Assembly (NCBI GenBank): GCA_947169745.1
Contig: CAMVQZ010000010.1
Location: 1-42,213 of the forward strand
Reading direction: 5' to 3'
Length of the DNA: 42,213 bases
DNA from: an uncultured Clostridia bacterium
GTDB lineage: Bacteria > Bacillota > Clostridia > Oscillospirales > Acutalibacteraceae
This document shows, piece after piece, positions 32,045 to 39,257 of this stretch. The translations under genes and the position numbers were made by a program. The notes under the pieces are model-generated. The model worked only from the letters and a program-made list of their open reading frames with translations, had not been told where the DNA came from and did no database searches. Every line of letters begins with the position of its first letter. Positions within the stretch are counted from its first letter, which is position 1.

Positions 32045-32914
32045 TTAATCTTTCTGTGTATCGGTTTCTACCTTTTTGATAGCGTCGTTTACATCCTTTG
32101 CAAGTTCCATACTCTGGAAGTCACTGTTATCTGACAGTTCGAGATCAAATTCGGGTGTTAAATCAAGTTCAGCCTTCGCCTCCTTGAAGGAAAGTTCCAG
32201 CATATGACCGCCCTTTGTCCTGTCATCGGAAATGAAATGGAAGTGCCAGCCTGTTGCATTCAGCCCGCCCATGTAATCGGGGCAGTAAAGTCCTACAACA
32301 GTACCGGTAATATTTTCATAATTGAATTCACGCTGATCCGTCTCAAGAGCCTTATCAAGTGATTTGTAGGGCTTTTCCTGCTTAAGCTCGCTGCGGACAT
32401 GCATTTTTTCAAATGTTCCGCTGATCTTGACCATATAGAACATATTCTTGCCCTTTTCATTAACTGTCTTGTCAAGTTCAGATTTGAAGGATGCCATATC
32501 TTTAATATCCTTCAGATCAACAGAAATATCGCTGTCAAAGAAGGTGACATTGGAGAATGGAATAGTTTCGTCATCGGCTGCTTCCTTCACAGTGCCGTCA
32601 CCGAGAGCCTGATAGACCTTGCCGTCAATAACGATCATCTCACCATTTACGCCCTCAAATGTGCCTATTCCGGTATCACCGTGCTCTTTCAGTTTACTTG
32701 CCTTGATAATACCATCGTAGTAGCCCTGTGTAAGCGACTGCAAAAGTGCGACCTGATAAATAGTTTCTGTATCCTTTGCAGTCGAAGCCGCGCTTGTGTT
32801 CGTTGTGTTGCCGGAAGTCTGAGAGCTTTGTGTATCCTGCCCGTTACACGCTGTCATTGAGATCAGCATTGATGCAAGCAATGCCACGATCAGTTTTTTT
32901 GTACTTTTTTTCAT
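32045..32914 (-). CDS. budA: Acetolactate decarboxylase, lipoprotein form
   Basis: 289 aa. It converts 2-acetolactate to acetoin and CO2, at the end of the overflow pathway from pyruvate. IYQVALLQSLTQGYYDG and GTFEGVNGEMIVIDGKVYQ are hallmark segments. The zinc ligands are seen as HFHF near residue 225 and a third His ten residues later (HxH-x10-H), and YCPDYMGGLNATGWH fits the family. Unlike the cytoplasmic enzymes it begins with a lipoprotein signal (LLASMLISMTAC, lipobox) and a Ser/Thr linker, so it should be anchored outside the membrane. No acetolactate synthase is nearby. Confidence 0.93.
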   Translation of the reverse strand: MKKSTKKLIVALLASMLISMTACNGQDTQSSQTSGNTTNTSAASTAKDTETIYQVALLQSLTQGYYDGIIKASKLKEHGDTGIGTFEGVNGEMIVIDGKVYQALGDGTVKEAADDETIPFSNVTFFDSDISVDLKDIKDMASFKSELDKTVNEKGKNMFYMVKISGTFEKMHVRSELKQEKPYKSLDKALETDQREFNYENITGTVVGLYCPDYMGGLNATGWHFHFISDDRTKGGHMLELSFKEAKAELDLTPEFDLELSDNSDFQSMELAKDVNDAIKKVETDTQKD

Positions 32915-32962
32915 TGTTTGATTATCCTTTCGTTATTTATTTTGAATCTTTGATGTGTATAT

Positions 32963-33175
32963 TCAGGACTCTGCACCGAAATTTCCCATAGAATCTATAA
33001 CTACAGCGCAATCAGGATCAACATACCGCATCACATAATAAATCTGCTCCTCCGGAATGTCTGCACAGCTACCTGTGCGGGGCGTTCTGTTGCCAAAGTA
33101 ATGCAGGAATATGGCAGAACCCTCGCCGTCCTTTTGTGTATTCTATCTGACAGCCTGGATCATCTGCCAGTCCGA
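32963..33175 (-). pseudogene. L,D-transpeptidase (YkuD) remnant, 3' end only
   Basis: On the minus strand, GEGSAIFLHYFGNRTPRTGSCADIPEEQI...YVDPDCAVVIDSMGNF ends at a TGA (32965-32963). It resembles the catalytic end of YkuD-type L,D-transpeptidases: the usual SAIFLHC... and the Cys in the GCxxIP region (here TGSCADIP). An in-frame TAG (near 33140) precedes GEGSAIF, and there is no start codon, so only a dead fragment is left. It lies beside a small repeat element at 33231. Confidence 0.65.
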
Positions 33176-33230
33176 ATGCCTTTTCTCATTTATTATAAAT
33201 CATAACAGCACAAATATCAATCAAATACTA

Positions 33231-33409
33231 TTAAGGCAACACCGCACAGAGATTGCGCGTCAGATTTCGAGCATAATTTTTTGTCAGATTGACAAAATCG
33301 ACGCAGGAATACTGACGTATTTCAAGGAGATTTTGGCGAAAATGACGGAAAATTTGCCGAAAGATGGCGTGCAAAGCCGTCAGGCGGTCTTTGTGCGGTG
33401 TTGCCTTAA
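33231..33409. mobile_element. Small non-autonomous repeat element, second 179-bp full copy
   Basis: Same length as 21465-21643 and nearly identical inside, with termini TTAAGGCAACACCGCACA and its inverse. The right end reads GGTCTTTGTGCGGTG, which keeps the longer inverted terminus lost in the first copy. No coding capacity. Confidence 0.85.
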
Positions 33410-33413
33410 GAAA

Positions 33414-33444
33414 AGCAGACCATCAAAAAGCACTGCGGTCTGCT
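33414..33444 (-). terminator. Terminator of the flavin oxidoreductase gene
   Basis: AGCAGACC (33414-33421) pairs with GGTCTGCT (33437-33444). On the minus strand it is followed by TTTCTT, directly next to the repeat element and 10 bp after the stop at 33454. Confidence 0.7.
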
Positions 33445-33453
33445 ATAATTGAT

Positions 33454-34011
33454 TTATAAAACTTCCGATATACGAATAATTGCTTTGCTCAGGATTTCTT
33501 CCGGATTATACCCCTCAACATCCAGCATTTCAGCCTTGATAAGCTGTGTCTCAGGAATACCGAAAAAGTTTTTTGCAAGGCTTTCCACATAGCCATAGCT
33601 GTATGTCGGATCATACGGTCCTCCTGCTGTTGTGACATATATGATCCGCTTTGCTTTGCAAAGACCATGCGGCATACCGTTTTCCCCGTATTCGGAAACT
33701 ACCCCCGTAATATATATATTCTCGAAATATATCTTCAGCATTGCAGGAAAGGAAAGATCCCAGTACGGTGCGGCTATCACAATTTCATCAGCAGCTGCAA
33801 ATTGCTTTGCATAGTCGAACATACTGTCGTTGTAATCTCCCTTTTCGATCAGGGCTGTTCGTTTTGCAAGCGTTTCCTTATCGAGTGGGTGGAGGTTTTC
33901 TTTATACAAATCAATCTGAGCAATCTCTCCGCCAAGCTTTTGCAAAACAGCCTGAGCCAGTATGTTTGTTCTCGACTCCTCACGCACACAGCAGTTAATA
34001 TAAAGTATCAT
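33454..34011 (-). CDS. Flavodoxin-fold NAD(P)H oxidoreductase (AzoR/quinone-reductase-like)
   Basis: 185 aa, ATG at 34011 behind AGGTGATCAAGG. Flavodoxin_2 fold: YINCCVREESRTNILAQ near the start is the FMN phosphate region, APYWDLSFPAMLKIYFENIY (about residues 81-100) and VTTAGGPY near 126 are the isoalloxazine-binding loops known from AzoR-type enzymes. It reduces quinones, azo compounds or similar electrophiles with NAD(P)H. Stand-alone gene with its own promoter and terminator. Confidence 0.9.
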   Translation of the reverse strand: MILYINCCVREESRTNILAQAVLQKLGGEIAQIDLYKENLHPLDKETLAKRTALIEKGDYNDSMFDYAKQFAAADEIVIAAPYWDLSFPAMLKIYFENIYITGVVSEYGENGMPHGLCKAKRIIYVTTAGGPYDPTYSYGYVESLAKNFFGIPETQLIKAEMLDVEGYNPEEILSKAIIRISEVL

Positions 34012-34030
34012 CCTTGATCACCTCAATATA

Positions 34031-34059
34031 ATAATAACAAAACATCAGGCTTTTGTCCA
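34031..34059 (-). promoter_or_regulatory. Promoter of the flavin oxidoreductase gene
   Basis: On the minus strand TGGACA (34059-34054) and TATTAT (34036-34031), 17 bp apart and each five of six to consensus, about 20 bp upstream of the ATG at 34011. Confidence 0.6.
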
Positions 34060-34097
34060 CAAGATTATTGTTTCACAGTTCCTGCGCTCTCTACTTT

Positions 34098-34456
34098 GCG
34101 TTATCGCTCGCTTACTCTCGCTCTGTCGTGCGTATATAAACTACCGTGCCGCGGCATCAGGGCAGCGTCGACGCTGCAAAATAATTCTGGGAGAAAGCAG
34201 GCGCTCGATGTCAGGAGAGTGAAATGCTTATAGTCAGAATAAACCAGCCGCAAGAAGCAGCCCGTAAGGGGTGCGGCGGCCAGCGTGACGCTGGACCCGA
34301 TTCGCGGGGTTCGCTCATTCCATTCGCTCTGTCGTGCGTGTGGACACTTTTGTCCCGCGGCAAAAAGATGGTCGGTATCCTCTTTACACAGATCTGACAA
34401 CCGCGCCATGAGAGTATATGTATGCACTACCGAGCGAGAGTAGCGAGCGATAACGC
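34098..34456. mobile_element. Palindrome-ended non-coding element, about 360 bp
   Basis: The two ends are imperfect inverted repeats of roughly 40 bp. The core TTATCGCTCGCTTACTCTCG at 34101-34120 has a near-exact complement at 34432-34453 with one base missing, and similarity extends inward (GTGCGTATATA against its inverse). A third partial copy (TCGCTCTGTCGTGCGT) lies inside at about 34326-34341. Also inside are a 16-bp palindrome and a related CCAGCGTGACGCTGG. Short frames across it are by-products. It looks like a MITE or extragenic palindromic repeat; no transposase is present. Confidence 0.6.
34162..34215. repeat. 54-bp direct repeat, copy 1 (with 16-bp palindrome)
   Basis: Starts with the perfect palindrome GCAGCGTCGACGCTGC and continues AAAATAATTCTGGG to GATGTCAGG. 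An identical 54-bp copy lies at 34521-34574. The palindrome occurs a third time at 34467-34482. Confidence 0.9.
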
Positions 34457-34574
34457 GAACACGGGTGCAGCGTCGACGCTGCCGAATCGCTCAGTGCGAG
34501 CACGCACCGCGAACACGGGTGCAGCGTCGACGCTGCAAAATAATTCTGGGAGAAAGCAGGCGCTCGATGTCAGG
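34455..34574. repeat. Clustered repeats: 28-bp pair and 54-bp copy 2
   Basis: GCGAACACGGGT plus the 16-bp palindrome GCAGCGTCGACGCTGC occurs at 34455-34482 and again at 34509-34536. The second is also the start of the 54-bp copy that ends at 34574. No coding potential is convincing. Confidence 0.9.
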
Positions 34575-34618
34575 GAAGTCGGATCGTGGGTATCTGGTTA
34601 TATCCGCGGCTCGTTTTT

Positions 34619-34645
34619 ATTAAGGCAATACCGCACAAAGGCGAG
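34619..34645. mobile_element. Degenerate end of the small repeat element
   Basis: TTAAGGCAATACCGCACAAAG matches the terminus of the 179-bp elements with one change, then similarity stops. No right end was found, so it is a solo or decayed terminus at the border of the palindromic region. Confidence 0.6.
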
Positions 34646-34674
34646 ACAGAATAATACATTATTGAAATTTTCAC

Positions 34675-34929
34675 TCAATCGGCATTCCTTTTTCTTTTTC
34701 CTGCAAAAAGCAATCCTCTTTGTATCCAGTAAGCTGTTTCTGCCGCAAGCACCATAACTGCCGCATAATCCAGGAAGAACAGAATTTCCGATTCCTTCGG
34801 ATCAAAGAAGGCAAACATCACCTTCATAAACATATAATCTGCAAAGCCCCGGCTGATAAATGCATATACACCGTATGCTGCGATAAGAAGAAAAAGTATG
34901 GTAAACGTGATTTCCACAGCTTTTTTCAT
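34675..34929 (-). CDS. Small membrane protein of unknown function
   Basis: 84 aa from the ATG at 34929 ([20 protein letters not shown]) with GAAAGG before it. Two hydrophobic segments (about residues 6-25 and 50-68) are separated by [24 protein letters not shown]; a basic end (GKRKRNAD) follows. I do not recognise the family. The gene overlaps the aberrant end of the acetyltransferase frame and is the last gene of the redox operon. Confidence 0.6.
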   Translation of the reverse strand: MKKAVEITFTILFLLIAAYGVYAFISRGFADYMFMKVMFAFFDPKESEILFFLDYAAVMVLAAETAYWIQRGLLFAGKRKRNAD

Positions 34930-35482
34930 TTTGCCTTTCAGCTTTGCGCTGATAACTCTGATATGCAGACCCATTATCAGGTATATTCTTTGTAACAACG
35001 CTTCCCGTTCCGATAATGGCATTTTCTCCGATGGTCACTCCGGGAAGAATATTGACCCTTGCACCGATCCAGGCGTTTTTCTTGATATGTATTTTCTTTG
35101 TCATAATAACACGGATATTTTCAGGCTCATGATTGACTGTGAAAAGACCTACCTCCGGTCCCATCATAACGCCGTCCTCAATTTCAATACCGCCAAGGGA
35201 CATCACTGTCAGTCCGTGGTTTGCAAATACGTTTTTTCCCAGCTTTACGCAGTTTGCAAGATCAATCTGAAAAGGCGGAGTGAAAAATGTTCCGTCCTTC
35301 ATCTGACCGTCAAGCAGCTCATTTTCAAGCTTAATAATTTGCTCCTTGTCTTTTGGCTCAGTGGAATTTATCTCAAAGCAAAGCTGTCTGCACCTATCCA
35401 TTTCACCATGAGCCTCTCTCTGATAATCCTCGTCACTGATATCAATTGCTTCACCGCTATGCAGTCTTTCAAACACATTCAT
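34802..35482 (-). CDS. Hexapeptide-repeat acetyltransferase with damaged C-terminus
   Basis: 226 aa as read, ATG at 35482 behind GAGGG. Residues 1 to about 165 are a LacA/Maa/NodL-type acetyltransferase: [41 protein letters not shown], the catalytic His in FTVNHEPEN, and left-handed beta-helix repeats [31 protein letters not shown]. The usual closing strand (VGNPxKVI) is missing. After IPDN the frame switches to an unrelated sequence ([14 protein letters not shown]...) that overlaps the next gene. A small deletion or frameshift near 34985 is the likely cause: the neighbouring frame there reads ...[11 protein letters not shown], which looks like the true end. Substrate: sugar or maltose-like acceptor by family. 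Confidence 0.75.
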   Translation of the reverse strand: MNVFERLHSGEAIDISDEDYQREAHGEMDRCRQLCFEINSTEPKDKEQIIKLENELLDGQMKDGTFFTPPFQIDLANCVKLGKNVFANHGLTVMSLGGIEIEDGVMMGPEVGLFTVNHEPENIRVIMTKKIHIKKNAWIGARVNILPGVTIGENAIIGTGSVVTKNIPDNGSAYQSYQRKAERQNEKSCGNHVYHTFSSYRSIRCICIYQPGLCRLYVYEGDVCLL

Positions 35483-35541
35483 TATTATTTCCCTCCTGAT
35501 ACACAGATAACCCCGGCATAATTACCGGAGTTGTCTGTTTT

Positions 35542-35886
35542 TTATCTGATTTCGATTTCTATATTTGCTCCGCTTCCGGCAAGAATATTCTCTATTCCTC
35601 CCTGGGCTTTCCCGATCACATAAACACTGTACGGAGCAATTTCCTTTTCCCTGAAATTCAATGCGAACGCATTCCATTCCTTAAAGTAATATACCCAACC
35701 TGCTTTGACATACGATGTGCTTATTGCTCCGTCCGCGCTCACATTTTTCGGCAGGGCAGCATAATACTCATGCTCATCTGAGCGGGTCAGCCTGAGTTTC
35801 AGCGGAAGCAATTCCCCCAAAGCTGCAGTCAGCTGATTATCCTCAGTACTGACACTGTATTCCTTTCCGTTATACAATATCTTCAT
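35542..35886 (-). CDS. Cyclophilin-like domain protein
   Basis: 114 aa, no signal peptide. MKILYNGKEYSVSTEDNQLTAALGELLPLKLRL, ALPKNVSADGAIST, GWVYYFKEWNAFALNFRE and VYVIGKAQGG match the cyclophilin-like family (as in the lipoprotein at 16229-16813). The catalytic residues of true prolyl isomerases are not evident. Its start overlaps the upstream flavodoxin stop by 4 bp, so both are co-translated and may act together. Confidence 0.85.
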   Translation of the reverse strand: MKILYNGKEYSVSTEDNQLTAALGELLPLKLRLTRSDEHEYYAALPKNVSADGAISTSYVKAGWVYYFKEWNAFALNFREKEIAPYSVYVIGKAQGGIENILAGSGANIEIEIR

Positions 35887-36404
35887 GATGATACCTTTTC
35901 CTTTGCCCAGCTTTTTATCTGAGCTATCCTTTTGTCAACCTCCGAACCCCTCAATTTGCAGGCTTCTTCTACCTGTGCGCCGACACAAACCTCACGTATT
36001 TTCTCTACACTTCTTCCTGCACCGCTTCCTTCGCTGGTGTTTACAGGAATGATGTGTTTTCCGTTCCAGTCATAACGCTCGATAAACCCGAGCACAGGCA
36101 TCGGAAGTGTATTCCACCAGTTAGGATAGCATAAAAATACCGTATCATAGCTATCCAGACTTTCCGGATATTTTTTCAGTTCCGGACGGATACCCTTCTG
36201 CAGTTCCTCTTTTGCTTCGTAGATCATCTTCATGTGGTCTGCAATATAGGTCTTTACGGTTTCGATCTCAAAAATATCTCCACCGACTGCACTCTGTATT
36301 GCCTCAGCAGCAACTGCAGTGTGTCCCTTTTTCAGATTAACGATTTTCATTCCCGGAGCGATCGTTTCGCCCTCCATAGAGAAATAAACTGTCAGTACTG
36401 CCAT
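35883..36404 (-). CDS. Flavodoxin-family protein (Flavodoxin_4-like)
   Basis: 173 aa. FSMEGETIAPG...NLKKGHTAVAAEAI is the N-terminal flavin-phosphate region with an insertion typical of this subgroup, then CYPNWWNTLPMPVLGFIERYDW and VNTSEGSGAGRSVEKIREVC, the aromatic and SEGSG flavin-contacting loops. Such proteins are probably NAD(P)H- or alcohol-dehydrogenase-linked reductases. It lies between the alcohol dehydrogenase and the cyclophilin-like gene. It is related to the flavodoxin at 38469-38987. Confidence 0.9.
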   Translation of the reverse strand: MAVLTVYFSMEGETIAPGMKIVNLKKGHTAVAAEAIQSAVGGDIFEIETVKTYIADHMKMIYEAKEELQKGIRPELKKYPESLDSYDTVFLCYPNWWNTLPMPVLGFIERYDWNGKHIIPVNTSEGSGAGRSVEKIREVCVGAQVEEACKLRGSEVDKRIAQIKSWAKEKVSS

Positions 36405-36416
36405 GATATTATCCCC

Positions 36417-37589
36417 TTATAAACACATTCTGAATATTTTTTCCACATCGTCCGGTGTCAGGTCTGTAAAGCCGTGAAGCACACCGCCGAAACAAGCTTT
36501 CTTTGCCATAACCGCAAAATTCCTATCATCAATACCCAGATCAGAAAGTCTGCTCTGAAGTCCCAGCGTTTCAAAGAAGAACTTCTCAAGTGCTTTGATT
36601 GCTTCCTTCGCACCCTCCATTTCGGAAAGCGATGCATCTATTCCCATCACGTTTACACCAAAGCGTCTGATTCTCGGAGCGGTTTCTTCATCCAGTACAT
36701 ACGAAAGCCAACGCGGAGTAAGAATCGCAAGTCCGTGTCCGTGAGTGATGTCATAAAACGCAGACAGCTCATGTTCCATCGCATGACAGACGGTTGCCTG
36801 AGAATATCCTTCGTACAGGAAATCATTCAGAGCCCATGATGAAGCCCACATCAGGTTTGCCCTTGCTTCATAGTCGTCCGGCTTTTTAACGGCAACCGGA
36901 GCAAATTTAACGACTGTTTTCAGGACCTCCTCCTGTATGCGGAGAAGCATATCCATTTCATCCTGTTTACTGAAGTATGCCACATCGAAGATATGCGACA
37001 TTATATCTGCGCTTCCGCTGGCCGTCTGATAGGCGCTGACGGAATATGTGTTTTCCGGATTCAGGAATGATACATCCGGATGATTGTCAGGACCGAAATA
37101 TCCGAACTTTTCATTGGTATCCACATTACTGATAACACAGCCGCCGTCCATTTCGGATCCTGTTGCAGCAAGCGTCAGGACAGTTACGATCGGAAGTGTT
37201 TCTGTTACAGATGCTTTTCTTGTAACGAGATCCCACACATCATCTCCGTCATACTTTGCCGCAGCAGCAATACCCTTTGTTGCATCAATCGTTGAACCTC
37301 CGCCTACTGCAAGAAGGACATCCACATTTTCTTTCCTGCAGATCGCAGCACCCTTGTTGACGGTGGTATGATGCGGATTCGGCTCTACACCGGGAAGCTC
37401 AAATACAGTCATACCTGCTTTTTCAAGCTGTGACATCACCTTGTCATAAAGACCTATCTTCTTGATAGAACCTCCGCCGTAAACAAGCAATACCTTTTTA
37501 CCGAAACGGGAAATCTCTGTACCCAAATTATCAAGCTGATTCTTTCCGAAATAGACTTTGGTTTTATTATAGAATACAAAATCCTGCAT
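36417..37589 (-). CDS. Iron-containing alcohol dehydrogenase (butanol dehydrogenase/YqhD type)
   Basis: 390 aa from the ATG at 37589 (MQDFVFYNKTKVYFG) with GGAGGAAAC upstream; the longer frame to 37619 lacks such a site. The nucleotide-binding segment GGGSTIDATKGIAAA lies near residue 95. Metal ligands by family: Asp and His in SADIMSHIFDV near 194-198, His in CHAMEHEL near 263 and His in THGHGLAIL near 277. It reduces aldehydes to alcohols with NADPH or NADH. With an aldo-keto reductase and two flavodoxins in one operon, aldehyde detoxification is the natural reading. Confidence 0.94.
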   Translation of the reverse strand: MQDFVFYNKTKVYFGKNQLDNLGTEISRFGKKVLLVYGGGSIKKIGLYDKVMSQLEKAGMTVFELPGVEPNPHHTTVNKGAAICRKENVDVLLAVGGGSTIDATKGIAAAAKYDGDDVWDLVTRKASVTETLPIVTVLTLAATGSEMDGGCVISNVDTNEKFGYFGPDNHPDVSFLNPENTYSVSAYQTASGSADIMSHIFDVAYFSKQDEMDMLLRIQEEVLKTVVKFAPVAVKKPDDYEARANLMWASSWALNDFLYEGYSQATVCHAMEHELSAFYDITHGHGLAILTPRWLSYVLDEETAPRIRRFGVNVMGIDASLSEMEGAKEAIKALEKFFFETLGLQSRLSDLGIDDRNFAVMAKKACFGGVLHGFTDLTPDDVEKIFRMCL

Positions 37590-37602
37590 AGTTGTTTCCT
37601 CC

Positions 37603-38454
37603 TTAATCTGTAATAACAAAAGCGTTTCTCAACATTTCCTCCACACCGGGAGCATCGGGATCATGGCTGCCCTTTCCTGTGTCAAGACTGCGCATTTCGT
37701 TCATTTCATCCTCTGTCAGTGTGAAATCAAATATATCCAGATTTGTTTTTATTCTCTGTGGGTTAGTTGACTTCGGAAGTGTAATCACACCCTCCTGCAC
37801 TTCAAAGCGAAGAATGATCTGTCCGGGATTTTTGCCGTACTTTCCGGCAAGTCTGGTAATAACAGGTGCGGAAAGCAGATCGGCATTGCCGTGACCTAAA
37901 GGATACCAGGCTTCAAGCTTTGTATCCGTCTGAGCCATCAGTCTGCGAATTTCTTTCTGCTGAAACAAAGGATTGAATTCCACCTGATTGACTGCCGGCT
38001 TTGTTTCAAATTCAGGTCCGAACTTATTCCACAGTGCCGGAGACATATTGCTGACACCGATTGACCTGATCTTTCCTTCTTCCTTTGACTCCTCCATAGC
38101 CTTCCACGCTCCGGCTACATCACCATAGGGCTGATGTACAAGGTACAGGTCAATATAATCAAGACCGAGCTTGCGCAGTGACCTTGCAATACCCTTTTGG
38201 GCTGCTTCATAACCGTGATCCTGAAGCCAGAGCTTGCTTGTCACGAAGATCTCTTCTCTGGGGATACCGCAGTCACGAACAGCCTTTCCCACATCCTCTT
38301 CATTAAAATATGCAGCAGCCGTATCAATATGGCGATAACCGGCTTTCAGCGCTTCAAGCACTGCGTCATAAGTGGGACCGTCATTAGGTATCAGAAAAAC
38401 ACCAAATCCGATTGCCGGTATTTTGTTACCGTCATTAAGTGTAATATAGTCCAT
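37603..38454 (-). CDS. Aldo/keto reductase
   Basis: 283 aa. AKR (TIM-barrel) tetrad: Asp and Tyr in HIDTAAAYFNEE (about 43-54), Lys in FVTSKLWL near 73, His in LYLVHQPYG near 107. NADPH-binding end: LPKSTNPQRIKTNLDIFDFTL. Length and motifs fit 2,5-diketo-gluconate-reductase-like AKRs with broad aldehyde or ketone substrates. Start ATG at 38454 behind AGGAGG. Second gene of the redox operon. Confidence 0.95.
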   Translation of the reverse strand: MDYITLNDGNKIPAIGFGVFLIPNDGPTYDAVLEALKAGYRHIDTAAAYFNEEDVGKAVRDCGIPREEIFVTSKLWLQDHGYEAAQKGIARSLRKLGLDYIDLYLVHQPYGDVAGAWKAMEESKEEGKIRSIGVSNMSPALWNKFGPEFETKPAVNQVEFNPLFQQKEIRRLMAQTDTKLEAWYPLGHGNADLLSAPVITRLAGKYGKNPGQIILRFEVQEGVITLPKSTNPQRIKTNLDIFDFTLTEDEMNEMRSLDTGKGSHDPDAPGVEEMLRNAFVITD

Positions 38455-38468
38455 GATGCAGTCCTCCT

Positions 38469-38987
38469 TTAACCAAGTTCTTTCTTTGCCCAGCCTGCAA
38501 CTGTTCCTTCGGATTTTGCGGCATCTGCTCCGTGAACAGCAAGTCCGTTACCGACTGTTGCACCCCTGCAGTACTTTTTAAGTGCAGCCGATGAACCTGC
38601 CTGACCGCTGCCCTCGTGGGTCATAACAGGGAATACCTTCTTTCCGGTGAAATCCAGCTTTTCAAGCTGTGTGAAAACTGCCATGGGATATGTTCCCCAC
38701 CAGCAGGGCCCTGCTACAACAATGTTGTCATACTGTGAAATATCCGTCAGATACTTTTTTAGTTCAGGTCTTGAATTGCTGCGAAGCTCTGCCTTTGCAT
38801 CCTCAATGCACTCGTAATAGTCCGCTGCGTACTCTTTTACAGTTTCCACCTCAAACAGATCTCCGCCCACTGCTTTCTGAATGAACTCCGCAACGATCTC
38901 TGTATTACCTTTTGAAATATTCTTGATACTACCGTTCCAGTAGTTCTCGCCTTTTCTTGAATAATAGATTATAAGATTTTTTGACAT
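38469..38987 (-). CDS. Flavodoxin-family protein
   Basis: 172 aa, ATG at 38987 behind AAGGAGG. YYSRKGENYWNGS...ISKGNTEIVAEFIQKAVGGDLFEVETVK, GPCWWGTYPMAVFTQLEKLDF and MTHEGSGQAGSSAALKKYC mark the same subgroup as 35883-36404. It is now the first intact gene of the redox operon; a truncated sister gene lies immediately upstream. Confidence 0.92.
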   Translation of the reverse strand: MSKNLIIYYSRKGENYWNGSIKNISKGNTEIVAEFIQKAVGGDLFEVETVKEYAADYYECIEDAKAELRSNSRPELKKYLTDISQYDNIVVAGPCWWGTYPMAVFTQLEKLDFTGKKVFPVMTHEGSGQAGSSAALKKYCRGATVGNGLAVHGADAAKSEGTVAGWAKKELG

Positions 38988-38999
38988 TGTAATTCCTCC

Positions 39000-39182
39000 T
39001 TAAACGCTCAGTACTTTTTCTGCCCATTTTGCAACCTTTTCTTCGGACTTTTCTACATCCGCACCGCAAACAGCAAGCAAAACAGCCTTAAATGAATTGA
39101 TAGCGTGTTTGCGTGCAGTACCGATGTAAGACATAATGTCAAGATATTCAACAGCACAAGTAAAGATTAAAATGCTGTACAA
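39000..39182 (-). pseudogene. Remnant of a second flavodoxin gene, 3' end
   Basis: The last about 25 codons (AVCGADVEKSEEKVAKWAEKVLSV) match the end of the neighbouring flavodoxin (AVHGADAAKSEGTVAGWAKKELG). The preceding part (MSYIGTARKHAINSFKAVLL) is not flavodoxin and resembles a transposase tail by memory only. The frame has no ribosome binding site. A tandem flavodoxin gene seems to have been cut here, and the operon promoter may have been lost or replaced with it. Confidence 0.6.
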
Positions 39183-39204
39183 AAGAACGAGAAGATGCTA
39201 TAAT
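39176..39204 (+). promoter_or_regulatory. Promoter of the restriction-modification gene
   Basis: TGTACA (39176-39181) and TATAAT (39199-39204), spacer 17 bp, about 54 bp upstream of the ATG at 39258, which has AAAAGGAG before it. Confidence 0.75.
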
Positions 39205-39257
39205 AGATGTGTTCAGGCATTTCCAGTTGATATGACACAAGGAAAAGGAGAATTATT

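Noticed and set aside
34101-34757. ORFs of about 110 aa across the palindromic island on both strands
   Set aside because: They run through inverted and direct repeats, have no convincing starts and resemble no family.
35490-35540. Hairpin with trailing T run upstream of the cyclophilin-like gene stop as a terminator
   Set aside because: The T run is on the plus strand, where no gene ends; on the minus strand the stem is imperfect and lacks a U-tract.
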